A stretch of 64,000 nucleotides of DNA from Rotaria macrura (GCA_900239685.1 OENT01000165.1:62001-126000), one strand, 5' to 3'; positions 46,432 through 60,369 are shown, numbered from the stretch's first letter. Numbers and translations: made by a program. The notes: a model not told the origin generated them from the sequence alone.

Positions 46432-47361
46432 ACGGGTGGCGCGGAATAAATGGCATACTTTGTATTTCTTGAATATCTTGCTTTGCTTACTTTTGTTCGT
46501 AGAGAGCTGAGATTAAGATCAAAAGATAGTCCGTTGAATTCTCTACAAGTACGGTATGAATCTTTATTCTGTACAAAGCAAAGGAAAAATATTAAAGTAA
46601 TAATATACTCAACACATTCAAGAGGACGAAATTTCTAAGCTGAAAAATCGCATTTTAATTTTTTTCGTTGGCTAACGATGGCAACAATAAAGTAATATAG
46701 TTATTTTTTAGCCCTTGAAAATCTCTTTCGATCCATGCTCATTCTTACGACATATGTCAATGATCTTCTTTTTCAGATTGGAGAGAAATCAGCTGTTTCA
46801 TTCTTCGATTTTGAAGCTGCTAGAAAAAGACGCATGCCTACACTAAACAGCATCTTTGGAGTTCAGATTTTCTTGGCTTTGGTGGAAAAGGATCACTGTA
46901 CCAAATTCACCGGCAAAAATTGAGTCGAAATTCTTTTCTGTGATTCAACTGTTGAAAAAATTAGATGTAAGTCAGCGTGAATAAGATTTTGAATAGAGTT
47001 TTGAAAAGTCTGCCTTTTTGACATTTACGTTAATTTTAAACAGCTATGAGTTACATGAAGAAACAGAGCATGCTTCAAAATGCTCAAAAAAATTCTTCGT
47101 TACTGTTTTATTCATTTCAATGTTCTTAAAAAAAGGCTGCAAATATTATCTAAAAGATGGCTTAGAAAGTTGGCCCTCTTGAATATGTTGAGTATTTTTA
47201 CTTTTATATTTTTGCTTTGCACTGTACAGAATAAAGATTCGTACCGTACATGTGGAGAATTCAATGGGCTATCTTTTGATCTTAATATCAGCTCTTCAAA
47301 AACAAAAATAAGCAAGATATGCACGAAATACAAAGTACACTATTTATTCTGGGTCATCCGA
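46432..47361. mobile_element. Long-arm inverted-repeat element (MITE or foldback type)
   Basis: Arms at 46433-46640 and 47155-47360 are reverse complements of each other over about 205 bp, roughly four-fifths identical by eye. Shared blocks include GATTAAGATCAAAAGATAG (variant GATATTAAG) and GAATCTTTATTCTGTAC. The arms are separated by about 510 bp of unrelated sequence. The dinucleotide TA lies one base outside each arm (46430-46431 and 47362-47363), so a Tc1/mariner-like TA target duplication is possible. No transposase is recognised in the core (a 62-codon frame at 46735-46923 is unassigned). An old non-autonomous DNA element is the simplest reading; an inverted duplication of host DNA is the alternative. 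Confidence 0.6.
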
Positions 47362-48029
47362 TAGTAGTGCAATTATCAAATATGACTACTCAAATGTGAA
47401 TTGCTGCGATGATACGTTTGAAAATTCGTCGATTCTTCCATCAAATATCTGCCAGATACGATGCGGCATACTCTAGTAAAGTGTCGCTCCTATTCATTGA
47501 CGAATAACCAATCTGACTTGTGCATACGAGAAGATATATTATAACGTTTTACATACTACTGTATTTGCTATCTGATTGAAAATGCAACACTCAATGCTGA
47601 GTACAATTTACAAGAACTTCAAAACTTGCACACGTTGTCAAGTGATTGAAAGTACTGTTTGTGAGTATCCTTCTATCTCATATCCATCATTTAAAACTTG
47701 AGTTGATTAACTATAGCATAGGAGAGAAAATTCGATGTAGCACCAATGACCATAATGGAATGGGTGGAATGAAGATTAGCAAACTGAATTGGTATGGTCA
47801 ATCAAATGTTCGTATTTGTTTTTGATTGACTTGTGGAAAAAATTGATAGAATAACGACTAATAATGAATACAATTCGTTCGCTAGCAATGTTTCCAAAGG
47901 AACACAAAAAGATGCAACCTAATACTTGTAAGTACTTGAATAACAGTAATGACGATTTAAATACAGTAAATAATTTCGATCATACTAATTACCCATGAAT
48001 ACGTAGCCCACGGACTTTATCCCTGGAAG

Positions 48030-48731
48030 CAGTGTTTCCAATAGCAGGTGTACCAAACAGAAGTAAAATGTACAGAACATCTGCTGATTCTGATTTACAC
48101 TCTGATTTACACTTTGCTCTATAAACCAAACTGTACACAATAAATTTTGCAAAAATCATTTACACTTTGATTCTAGAGCTTTTCCTACTGTATAAGACAT
48201 TAAACTGTGACCTCTCAATTATGTTTCTTGCTTAAACTCATTTTCATCTAATATTTAGAAAAATATTCTGTCGGGTTATGAAACAGTATGTGTATTTATC
48301 ATTTATTTGCTGGCGAACGCCAAGAGGGTTGGAATGAAAGGCATAGTCGGGTTCTTCTTCATTTCAATCGCATTTCCACACTGATTGGTGTGATTCACAT
48401 ACACAACATAATGTGACGGTGACGGCGCTATGTTTAAAATGAAGAAATACCATTGTTCAAAAACTCCGAGAAAGCCTTAGCCGCATTTTTTTCCGACATG
48501 GGACTCTTATATCTCTTTCACTGTCCTTTTGTCCCTGCTAATTACCTTCTAAATCTTAGTTTTCATTCACAACTGAGAAACGAACAATACTTTTTGTCTT
48601 TTAGATCGAAAAAATTGGTTTCAGTACGTTTTGTACACTTTGGTGCTAAAAACAAAGTGTAAACGTACACTTTGTTCATGAAAGTAAAGTGTACATGTAC
48701 ATTTTGTTTTAGATTTCTATTGGAAACACTG
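48030..48731. mobile_element. Non-autonomous hAT-type MITE, 702 bp
   Basis: Perfect 15 bp terminal inverted repeats, CAGTGTTTCCAATAG at 48030-48044 and its complement at 48717-48731. They are flanked by an exact 8 bp direct duplication, CCTGGAAG, at 48022-48029 and 48732-48739. The CAGTG start and the 8 bp duplication are hAT hallmarks. Subterminal regions contain at least six copies of (T/G)TACACTTT in both orientations, typical of hAT transposase-binding repeats. No transposase coding is present, so the element needed a partner elsewhere. The intact duplication and TIRs suggest a fairly recent insertion. Confidence 0.88.
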
Positions 48732-51700
48732 CCTGGAAGAATCATAGCGAAAAGATTCCACAGGACAATACAGATTGCATAGTGAAAATTAATTATCATC
48801 AAGAAAACATATGAAAGCATGTAATCTACGACGCAATAAATGATATTTGAAAACTATTACTGCTAAATCAAAGCTGCTGTCGACATTGACGCCATTGGAA
48901 TGTCACATTGACAGAATGTATAAGCAAGATGTTTATTTTGAAAGAGCCAAATAAAAACAAACTTACTTTGAAAACGATATATGACAAGGAAAGCATATGC
49001 ATGAAACAAGAAGAGAGGATATGACCAGAAATTTGTTACATTGATTACAGATGAGATATTCGTATGTGAGACATTAGATGAAGCAGGATTGAAAGAGTGT
49101 AATAATTTAGTTGTGCAAGATTTTCTTGATCATCATTGGACATATCAAATTTAAGATATCATTTCGAAATATCAGGAATCGACCAATGATGATTCTTAAA
49201 ATAAATTTCTCTAGTTAATTGAGGCACGCCAACATTTGCACGTATTCGGAGTGTCATTTTATATCAACATCAAAATATTGAATCATTGATTACACAATAA
49301 AATCAAGTAGACGTAGTGTAGTATTCTTTAGAACAAACAGAAATTTAATTATGAGAAGTAATATCTAGAGATTAGCGTGGAATTTCTGTTGACTAGAATG
49401 GTTAGAAATATTGTTAACACATGTATGATTGCAATAGGATGTTGGAACATATAATTGGCTGACACGTTAACATAGAGATTTTTATACAAATAATCAACTT
49501 TCTAAAGAATGTTACAAGCACAACTATGATGATTGTATGTGTTGCAGAAGATGCTCATGGTATATTTGAAACAGATGGATCTTACAATGATACTATCATA
49601 CATTCATGTTGTCGGCTTGATTAATAATATCCATGGTATGTGTTCTTGTCGAATGTACTGAGCAACTGTATAATCGGTTAACATTGAATACTCAAGTAAA
49701 TGAAACCATAGCTATCTTGGTGGACATGCACTACTTCGATAAGATATGATTTCGTCATTGTCGACTGCTACTTTGAAGGAAAAACAAACAAGTAAAAATT
49801 TTAAATATGTAGAGAGAAGAATGAAATGACGAGTAGAAAGAAAAATTGGTTATGTAGCGTATGTTATAGTGTAATCGGGTATCAAATATATTTTATTTGC
49901 ATAATTAAAAAAATCCAAGGATGATGGGAATGAAAATAGTCGGCAGAAAGTATCTGTGATACTCTTGCAGGACATAGCAAATCATCAATCTATTTTATCA
50001 TAGATAAGATGATTGCTTTATGGTACATGTTGTATAAAGTAAAAAGATTTTCGTATAACATCTCTTCTACAACTTCTAATACTAAAACATCTATCCAAGA
50101 TATTTGAATACACAGAATAATGTCTCATTTGCTTTTCACTCAAAAACAAAATGTGAGTCTCTATCAATGTCTATCGATAGATGAATTCTTTTCAGTGTTA
50201 AAGCAACTATCTGTCACCATTCAATCCGCTTGAAACTCATGTCAATCGCTGTGTAATTCATTTATAGCTTTTCTCCATCTAAGATGTACAATCTAGTATC
50301 ATACTGTGCTCAACAATGACGATGATGTATATATCAAATATTTTCGATATTTCATTTCATAAAAAATTCATTTATTAATATTAGATATTATTTATTTCTC
50401 TTGATGTAGAAAACAAATCTGTTATGATTGGTTCTAAAAGTCTAACGATTCTTTCTGTAAGAGTCTACTATAAGATCGGTCTTACTCTTATTCATATTAC
50501 AAGAACAAAATAGCTCTCAATAATACTCATATGGTAATAGATATGTACATCTGGAATAGATTTTCTTTTCGACTAAATAAACTATTCACAATACTGATCA
50601 CCGTCAAAATAAAATACAGAACTTACAAAAAAGCATCCTACATGATAAGTTCTCGACAAATTCACAGAATTCATATTCTAAAGAGTGTCCACCGGTTGAA
50701 TTCAAATGAACTTGACCATGATAACAAAATTTACTATCTATATTATCTAAACATTGTTGATGACATTTACCAGTATCCGGTATACATTTTTCATTATCTA
50801 GATGAGAGTCTAAACCACGCTATAGAAAGACATTATTATCACAGCTCATTAGATAGATTAGATTCAGTCGGTTCTTCATAATAAATAACAACACTGTTTC
50901 TTATTTGCCTCAAATCACCACAGCATCGGTAGTTGATGAATTTCAATGAATTATTAGCAGCAGCTCGTATGTATCCATACTCGAAAATCTAATTCCCGAA
51001 TACATAAGAAATTCCCACCAGAAAATCACTAACATACATTGCAAAAGAAATGGAAAAAATGTCAAACACTATTAGACTACATTGACAACTTGTAATTCAT
51101 TCAAAGATCTGTCTCATCTAAAAGTTTTGTACTAGACATATTTTGGCAAGATGAATGTGAAAACGAAAAAACGCCCAAAATTTACCATACCTGAAAAAGT
51201 TCGTGCCACTCCACCATGCATCACTTCTTATTTTGACTGATTTTTTTAATAGAGAAAGAGAATGAAAAAAACCACGTTTAATAATGATTTTTGTAGCATA
51301 GAGCATGTTCTTTCTAATAACATATTGAAAGTTATATTGTTCTTAGTTTTTATACTGAAATATTTCCTTTTCTGAAAAGAGTTGAAAAAAATGACCATTC
51401 TTTCTTATTGTCTGACCGTCTAGCAATCGTAAAAATTTGGTTTTTACTTTAAGTTCTTGTTCAGATTCTAAGATTTGACATATTTCGAGCAAATAACACA
51501 AAAGAATTGAATTCATGCATTCTGTGTCTAGAGATAATGGCTATTATTCTTGCAGATTGACGGTTCTTATTTTCAAGTGTTGATTTTTACCAAAACTTAA
51601 ATTTTTCAATCTTTGACTAAAGAGCCAAGAACGGATTTAGAATTTTGTAAGAAAATCAATATAGATAGAATTTTTCGATTCTTAGCAATTTGATCATTTT

Positions 51701-54466
51701 TTTTGTTAAAATTTTGCCGATGTAGTCCGAAATATTTGAGAAATACAGATTTTCGCTATTTGTAAGCGGGTTTTCTAACGGTACTTGGTTTTAAGCTTTG
51801 TCTCGTTTTCAGATTCGTCCAAAAAAGATATATTTGGGTTCAAAATTTGCAGTTCAGACATTGCTCTTTTCAAAGGAAAAAAAATTCTATGGCTCAGCAT
51901 TTGTCAACAAGCTTTAACAGTGTTTCAAATTTTTTTCATTTCTTTTACATGGCATGTTAATTCAGAAATATCAATGAGTTGATCATTGTTTCTTTTTTCA
52001 TTGGATCTTATCTCAAGCCTCTGTAATAAGTCATTATTTTGATATTCTAAGAGGTGCAGTATCTATTGGTGTATGATAATATACTCAAATAACGATATCT
52101 ATTTCCTGAGCATTTCCATATCTCACAAACAAATCGTATCCAACTCTATCTCAACATTAAAAAAATAGAATAGATTTCTTGTTTCCAACTCTCAAAAGTG
52201 ATGAAAATGATTGAATGAAGGTTTCGGCAGTAAAACCTTCCTTCGAGTGAAAGTTTTTGCAACTGTGATAAACTTTAGCCAATTTCAACTTTGTGTTATA
52301 TGTTCATCAGTACGTCCATCACACTGTACGTAACTGTTATCCATCTTTGGAGTTAAAAAAAATGATGATGATTCCCAAAGCAATGGGGCCGATGTTTGCT
52401 TTTTCGGTCATATCTTTGCTTCACGTTTTCACCTTTCTTTAACTCTGAATAATTCATAAAATTTTGAAGATAGTACTTCGAAACACACTTTTAGAGTTTT
52501 GAAAACATTCTATTTTATTTTATAGTATTCGATATCATCTTTACAATATGCTAATTCATCATCAGGACGAAATTAGCAAGAGATAAAGAATAATTTTAAA
52601 AAAAACTGTCCAAGTGAGATTTTCAACAAGGTTAGCCCCCTTACTTCCGTTTTCTTGTGCACAAACGATATGGTTCAATGGAGAACAATTCTAGCTGAAA
52701 ATACTGAAGCAATTTTAATTTTTCTTCTCTTTTTATTCCACATGAAAAAGGAAGCAAGGCGTATGTGCAGGAAACGTCCTTATCCACACACAATCATATG
52801 CAAAAAACCAAAACTGTTTGGCAAATGTGCTTTTCTTGCTCGTTTACCAAGTAATATGGCTGTTATAAATTAATATGGTAGAAAAGAATGCCGTTAACGA
52901 ACTATTGTAGAAATATGGTACCTTTGAACGACTTTTAGATAGTAATCTAAAATATCAAGTACATCAAGCATAAGCGATTACTATTGCAAATATCGTCATT
53001 TTCTATTTTACTTATTTACCATAACCCTAAATCTGAAACGTCTGCAATTTTTCAGTACACTTGCACATGTCGAATCACGATAGTTACCTATTTGGTTTCT
53101 GTTCTAAAACGCCTCAGTCAAAGATGCATGCACGATACATTAGTAAGAGTCCATGCTTTTGAGTAAAATGAGTTAGGTACAGTACGTTAGCTATGAAAGC
53201 ATACAAAGATAGAAAGCTAAGCAGGTAGGTATACGGATAATTATGAAATAGATAGTGACATTAATGTTATCCCAGTACACGGTTTTCATAGTCAGTAGAT
53301 CTACTTGTACGTATTCTATTAGTACAGTTCATGTTCCTGTTATTTATGACGAGCTAAGAAATCATAGCATCATTTCAGCTGAAGTAATATGACAAGATTC
53401 ATCGTATTACAACAGGGTTAGTGCACCTGTGTTGGAGTAAAAATTTGACGTGTTTTATATTCTTAGAAAAAGTTTCATCATCCTACTTTTTTTCATACAT
53501 AGTAGCAGAATTATGACCAGTATTTGGTGACTTTGAAAACACTTGTTTTTTTTTTGTATGAACCGTCATCTACCGTGGTATACATTCTCACACGATCATC
53601 ATAATCGTGGATTTGATAAGTACCTTTAAAATGAAGTTACTTTGAAATCTGTTCAATTATTTTCACGGTGAAGATAAACTTTTTCTAGTTTCTGTATGAT
53701 GATCATTATTATTTCAGCCAATTGAAATACATTTTCGTCGAACAGCACGTATGTCAACATTTATAGTTGTTGTTGAGTAGTTTTAGAAAATCGTAACTTT
53801 AATTGCAATAAATTTTAGATATTGACAAATATAATTACATGATTCAACAAAATAATTAGAATGCAAGTCGATTATTTGCGATCATGAAGAGAGTATTTAA
53901 TGGTTCGATTGCTGTAGAATCTACATGAAATACATTGGATCGGAAACTTAACTTATGGATACGATTATTATATTGCTACCGGTTATTTTAAGGATAGATA
54001 TCAATGTATTCTTTTATCTTAAAATATTCATTCAATATATCTTCAAACTTTGACAAATAAAAACGGATGAAATCAAAATTAGTAACATGATATAAATTAT
54101 TCAACTAATTAGAGACAAAAATCCTAGATAACTTGAATGTATTGCACACACAAAAAAGTAATTAAAGTACACGTCAAGTGTCAAGGAAAATGGTCGTTAT
54201 TTAACATAAATAACAAGTAAATATATTTTCTTCTTTCTATTTTTAGTTACTCATATTGTCAGTTACAACGATGAGAATACTTCCTACTTAAGCATAACAG
54301 AAAAACATGATGAAAAAGTGTCAATGATGAATGAATAAGAACAGAAAATATTATTTCTTCCTTTTCTTGTTCTACCACTGGATATTCGTCATGGTTCGGT
54401 GATTCTTTCTCTTTTATCATGAAATACTTTTGTATTTTACAATGATAAGTTTCATCTGAAACTACA

Positions 54467-57400
54467 ATGAAATTGAATCGAAACAATCATGATTATCACT
54501 CCTCTTGTTCGTTAGAGTTTCAAGGTAATCCTAACTTGAAAGAAGACACATCTGGATCAATTACAAGTTTCAGATCGGACTTGATATTTGGAGTACGTCA
54601 GTTATCTTCAAGTTTAACTACACTTTTAAATTATAGACATAAATTGAGTAACACTTCAATAAATTCTGTTGTCAATAATAAAGATCCAAATGGAAATGGT
54701 GTCATGATCAACGACTCACTATTTGATGAACAATTATTTCAACCTATTCGCTCATCTTATATAACTGATTATGCAAATGCATCAAAAGATCTCAATCAAC
54801 ATCTTGAAGTTCATCATGAACAATCGAAAAGGGCTCCATTGGATACTCATGCTCACCTATTCAAATTAGCATTTATTATCACATTGTCTGATGGATGTGT
54901 TGATAAAGAAGTTTTACTTGAATATTATCCACGTGAAGATGACAATGCAAATATTCTGGAAGACATTTCATATTACAAACGGTTTTGTTTTCCCGAACTA
55001 AATTCTAAACAAATAAACAATCGACAACTTTTAGATGACCCATCAACATATGTCTTTACGCGAACGCTTTCAAATGGACAGGTTGAATATGGTTATTGTC
55101 GACGATTGACTAATGTCTACAATAAAATAACAAAATATCCGATTGTATTTTGCATAGGTAATTAATGAATGGCATGTTCTCTGCTTTAAAACGTGATAGA
55201 AATCATATTGAATGTTTGTTGATATTCTAGTTTCGACAAAATCATATTTCAAACTGTACGATGGTATTTTAAGCGAACTAACTAGAGGTAAAATTTCCAA
55301 GTTGACAATGTATTTTGTTCATATAGGATTACTTTAAAAAGATTTGAGCAACTTGAATTCATATATGAAACAATGGATTACATTTCAAGAAGTAATCGTG
55401 TTTTCCTTTGTTGTTAATTCTATCTTCCCATGTTGAACTAACCTAGAAGAAAATTTCTTTTTCGTTTTTTCTCTTGCACGTACACTATGCGTAATGACAC
55501 GTCTGGTTGTCGATGAAAACGTCATCATTAACTAGGGCTTGATAAAACTAGACAAGATCTTGAGAGGCTTCTCTTCAAGCCTCATTCTTTGGCGATTATG
55601 GTAGATTCAACGTAGTTTTCATTCCTTGACATCGTAATTATTTAAAAAAAACAAATGTCGTCATGAAACACTGTACAGAATTAGCTTTTGAGACAACTAA
55701 AATATGATATCTTCAAAAAATGCATAGTTCTCCTCGGAAAAAGGGGAGCAATCTGATAGTTTTTGCCATGAAATTTGAACACTACTTTGAATGAACCTCA
55801 GAACTGATTATCTACTGAATTTCAGGTTGAAATTCGATTTTGACATGATCAAGGTACTAATGGATCACAGGTGCATTCAAATCGGGTATAACTTCAGAAG
55901 AATCACGGACGGAGAAAAATCTTTCGAGACTATTTAGTTTAAACAAGCCTTGTCCGACGAGAAAGTTCCATAGGAAGTGTACGATATGAACTCTGCTCGG
56001 ATGGCTCGATCGTTAGTTAAGACACGTTCATGAACACTATCCTTCACAGGTGTAACTGACGTCATTAAACCATTACGGCTTATTAGTATGTGAAACAATA
56101 AAAATTTTCTTGTCTTTCTCTTGCTTCTTTATTAGACATGTTTTGAAGGTCAAACGAAAGTCTCTAATTCGTTAGAAAAAAACAATTTGAAAGGATAGTA
56201 GCATGTTATTTATTCTCAATCAATCCTATTTTCCCAGTATTTCATGTAAGAACTACAAATAAAAGAATAGATAACATATAGATACATACGTTTTATTAAC
56301 ATCATTCAATTAATTATACTCGATAATGTTCAAGACCAGCGTAAAAATATACTACGGAGAACATTATTTGAAGTGCATGGATTCTCATTGCATTCGAAAT
56401 ATTCATCAAACAACAAAGAAATCGATAAGATAGTGCATCAACAGATTACCAGTTATAATTAACTTGGAAAAATCATTATTAAAAAGAAAGTTCATTTTGA
56501 CAAAAATACAAGATTAGTAAAAACAAATTATTAGACGATCGAAGAAAACTAAGACATACTGTAATTCAATAAGTACATAGTCGTGATTGTATAGTATAGG
56601 AAAACCTGAAACCTATATATTTTAGAAAACAACTAACATAAAATCATCGAACATTATTATATGCATGTGTATTTTTATCAAAATAGAACAACCGATTCGT
56701 TAGGCAAGTTTGTGTAGAGTTTTTTTTGTTGCGTTGATTGTGACAATTTATCTGGAAAGAAGCTAATTATAGTAATGAAGAGTACACTGTTCTTAATCGA
56801 AGTAAAATAAATGCAGTGACTCATGATGCTGAATTTTTTAAGAGTTGCTAAAAATTTCCACAAGCATCAGTAGAAGAAAAACTGAAGACTGCTTTCTCTG
56901 TTTTTTAAATGACTATTTTCCATTATTTTCAATTATACATTAGAAAACGAAAGACAAAAATATAATTATATTATTATAGCATCTGTGCTCATAACTTTTA
57001 TTTAATAACATTAATTTTCTTTATTATGTTAGTGTAGTCTACAATTGCCGCGAGACCTTCGGCTATGGGGTAACAATTGTAAAAATCTATTTTCCGCCTC
57101 ATGATATTTTACTTAAAACTGAAATTTCATGGTTCATGATTTCAAATAGTAACCCCAAATTGATAGACATTGATTTTAAATATTTACGAAGGAAATACTC
57201 TTTTTTCGTACTCAGGATTCAATTAAAGGTTTTGTAATCGTTTCTGGTCTTCTCCTGTTTCATCGAATGAATATCTTCTAAATAACGCATAAAATAAATA
57301 TTCATTTACCTATTTTTTTTTACACACAGGCTATTCGATTCTTCTTTTATCTTGAGATACAAAGAAGATGTATTTGGTTCGGATAGATAATCTAATCATG

Positions 57401-60231
57401 AATCTCTTCTGAATTGGCAGTAGCAATCGTGAAATTTCCTAAGAAAATCACTGAATGAAAAATTTTGCCTGATTTGAATCGCATTTCTTTGCAACTAAAT
57501 ATTTAGTTGCAGAGAAATGCGATTCAAATCAGACAAAATTTTTCACTGAGCATGTCGGTCTAGACCAATGATCAGAGAAAATTTTAAGGTTAATTGTGTA
57601 AAACAGTTCAAGAAAGAATCGACCCTTTCTCGGCTCATCTCATATAGAAAATTCAAATAATTTGATATTGAATATTTGTTCGTATTAGAGACAAGAACGA
57701 ACTATCAATTTCGAAATTCGCTTGTATCATAATGTTTTTATTTGAACGAAAAAATCTATGTTGACCTTCTCATTCGTCGTAATAAAAATCGATTGATTGA
57801 TGATTATTACTGTTTATCTCCTAGGTCAAATTTCTGTAACAACTACCTTGTTTTTACATGAGAATTCCTAGTTATTATGCTGCATGTTAAATGAAAAGAA
57901 CGAAGATGAGTTCTACCACTGTTGTACCAAAAACTGAAGTTTAACAATGTTAACAAATCAAACTCATCGTATCAATACTTTCATTAGAAATAAACTCACA
58001 TTTTTGAGATTCATTTTGATTAAGAATAAAAATTCAATATCAATTAGGATATTACTAGAGAAATATTCATCGATTTTCACTGAACGCAATTTTTCATATG
58101 ATACTATACAGAATGAGTCACAATTTTTCTGATCACCAAGAACATATACTTTAGATCACTAGACACTTTTAGATACAAATGATCATCCAAAACAAGTTAG
58201 TTTTGATCATCAATTTTTTCAAAATTCATCCAACATATTTATTTTTCCAAAAATCTTTATCATCCAAAATTCATACTAGTCCAAATAATGAGTCGAAAAG
58301 GGATACTTCAATATCTTTATATAAATATCTATACACTCTAAGTTGTTTTAACTTTCTTGTGACGTCGTTTTCTTCCTCGTTTATCTAAATGTTCAACAAG
58401 TCTCTTGTCTTTAAGTTGGCATAGATTGAATAGAATCCTTCAACCAACCGAATGTTGACAAGAATAGTCTTTGAGTTCAACTGGGAACATACACGATTCT
58501 AATGGTACAATTAACTTATAAGATTATTGCCACTGGAATGCTGCAGGGTACGACTTTGTCATGCCCTATTCTACGGCAATTCTGATACCTTGGTCGTACA
58601 CTACGCCTATCGTATATTGAACTTTTCCTACCCTGCAGGTCTCTATTTGCAACACCAAAACGTCATTAAATGTAAGCCAACGACAAGAATTATAAATATC
58701 TAACCAAGTTGAAGATGATATTTGAACGTTAGACAATGAAACAAAGCAAAGATTTAAAAAATCTGGCCACTAAATAGTATCTTTTTTTTGAGTGATTATT
58801 TATGTATCTAAAACTGCTCGGTGAGCAAAACAATTTTTTACGGATCATCAAAACTCATTCTACCCATACATAGTTTTTGATCGATTTACAGGTTCACTCA
58901 TTAAATAAAAGAGCCTATTATATTTTTACTGTAGTAACATGTTAATATTCATCTTTTATTAAGTTAAAAAGAAATATTTTTCACTCATCGTCATTTGTCT
59001 TTCTGCTTTTACTACTTTCTCAGTGTACAAATCAAATGAAGTCGAATGTAATCTTTTAATACAATCATTCTATTCAAAACTGCTACCCGACGCTGGTACT
59101 CTAAACTCATCAGGTATTACATGTATACTCAACGATCGCCGTATATTTTGCTATTTATGTCCACGTGATGATCGTCTGAACCATGATTATTATTCTACAT
59201 TAATGTCATGTCTATCACCGCATCATATTGTCCATTTATTTGAATCTATGTTAAACTCTACACGTATATTAGTTTTTTCTCGTTATCCATCAAAACTTAC
59301 AAAATGTTGTATTGCACTTTCATTTTTAATTTATCCATTTATATGGCCATTTCCATTTGTATCATTGATGCCATCATCGTGGCTACAAGGGTTACTTGAT
59401 TCTCCATGTCCTTTTATCTACGGTTGTTTATATGAGACTATACAAGACATGCCATTATCATTAAGTGATGATACAATACGTGTCGATCTTGATTTAAATC
59501 TTGTTGAAGACTCTACCGATAACGTGTGTTTATTACCACCTAGTCTTCGGCAAACATTCGAGTCTTCACTTGAATACATCATAAAATATCGTTTTCCGAA
59601 ATTAAATTCGAACTTAATGAATATAGCCGTTAGTGAAGCTTGTCTACATGTATTTATAGAATTATTATATCGTTTGCCGGACTATTTTAAGCGAAAAAAT
59701 GTGACAACTGAAACTGATGACGAATATTTTTCAATAGCTTCGAATTATGATAAACATCGTGACAGTGGTATTGATATTGAATCTATAATATCGACTGATT
59801 TACAAATAACAGAAAAAAATCAACAAGAAAAACAGGATAATGACCAATTTGATTATGAATTTCATTCCAAAGACTTTATTCATATGCAACCGATATCGTA
59901 TGCTTCGTTTCTTAGAAGTTTTATTCAAGGTATATTCATTTATGTAAAGAGTAGCATAAAAAGAAAAGAAAATACTTGTAATAATTTAGGAATGATATTT
60001 CTGAAGTTTCTCGATGATTATCAACAACCAGACGATAGTTATAAAGAATCATCATTTTCAGTTTTTTCTCAGCGTTTACATGAGAGGCGTCAAATGACAC
60101 TTGATGACTTATCAATAAATCCAGTAATCAGATTTCAACAAACATTCGATTTACTGGCAAAACAAATGAAACAAGAGTCAAAGCAAGCGTATCCATCATT
60201 TTCGAAGTATCTAAAAACAATTTTAGATTAG
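54467..60231 (+). CDS. DENND2-like: DENN-domain Rab exchange factor, DENND2 type
   Basis: Three exons: 54467-55157, 55231-55287, 59024-60231; 651 aa, phases 1 and 1. DENND2 proteins are GDP-GTP exchange factors for Rab9-type GTPases in endosomal and trans-Golgi traffic. After about 120 unstructured residues comes uDENN, with the family blocks RFCFPELNS, STYVFTRTLSNGQVEYGYCRR and YPIVFCIVSTKSYFKLYDGI. cDENN follows: LSPHHIVHLFESMLNSTRIL, then SKLTKCCIALSFLIYPFIWP and PCPFIYGCLYE. dDENN (VSEACLHVFIELLYRLPDYF) has an acidic loop inserted before the last helices. An in-frame TAA at 54446 precedes the ATG. The N-terminal extension is shorter than in vertebrate DENND2A/C. Assignment within DENND1/2 is from remembered motifs and moderately sure. 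Confidence 0.88.
57451..57550. repeat. 100 bp near-perfect palindrome without spacer
   Basis: Two 50 bp arms meet at 57500/57501 (AACTAAAT|ATTTAGTT) and match at 46 of 50 positions. CACTGA occurs just inside both outer ends in the same orientation. As RNA it would form a long hairpin in the DENND2-like pre-mRNA. Confidence 0.92.
58540..58642. repeat. Short inverted-repeat segment
   Basis: CTGCAGGGTA near the left end and TACCCTGCAG near the right end bound about 80 bp with more even base composition than its surroundings. Possibly a tiny MITE remnant; no target duplication seen. Confidence 0.35.
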
Positions 60232-60363
60232 TAATGACAAGATGCAGCATTTGGCTAGGATAAATATTCTCTTGTAAAAGTTTTTTACCATTAAACTAAT
60301 GCTTTTTGATTTACATGAAATTTAATTTTTAAATTTATTATTATTTTTTTTTGTGATGCCAAT

Positions 60364-60369
60364 AATAAA
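60364..60369 (+). promoter_or_regulatory. Polyadenylation signal of the DENND2-like gene
   Basis: AATAAA about 130 bp after the stop. Confidence 0.5.

Larger units (their letters stand above)
43179..54466. other. 11.3 kb gene-poor region with transposon remains
   Basis: Apart from the two elements listed separately, this stretch has no exon I can support. Frames at 45916-46101, 46735-46923, 50531-50881 (116 codons) and 52655-52873 have no recognisable motif. An AT-rich inverted pair (CTATTTA and AATAAATAAAT runs) lies at about 44524-44640. The density of small inverted repeats suggests an accumulation of decayed mobile DNA. Confidence 0.5.
55288..59023 (+). other. 3.7 kb intron of the DENND2-like gene
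   Basis: Phase 1, donor GTAAAA, acceptor TTTCTCAG. Contains the 100 bp palindrome at 57451-57550 and a segment at about 58540-58640 bounded by CTGCAGGGTA and TACCCTGCAG. No nested gene seen. Confidence 0.8.

Noticed and set aside
50531-50881. 116-codon frame
   Set aside because: Tyr/Ile/His-rich, no motif, splice or polyadenylation context; plausible by chance in AT-rich DNA.
51440-51860. Possible diverged tandem duplication of about 345 bp
   Set aside because: Similarity is limited to short T-rich blocks around TTGGTTTT and CAGATTC; not convincing by eye.
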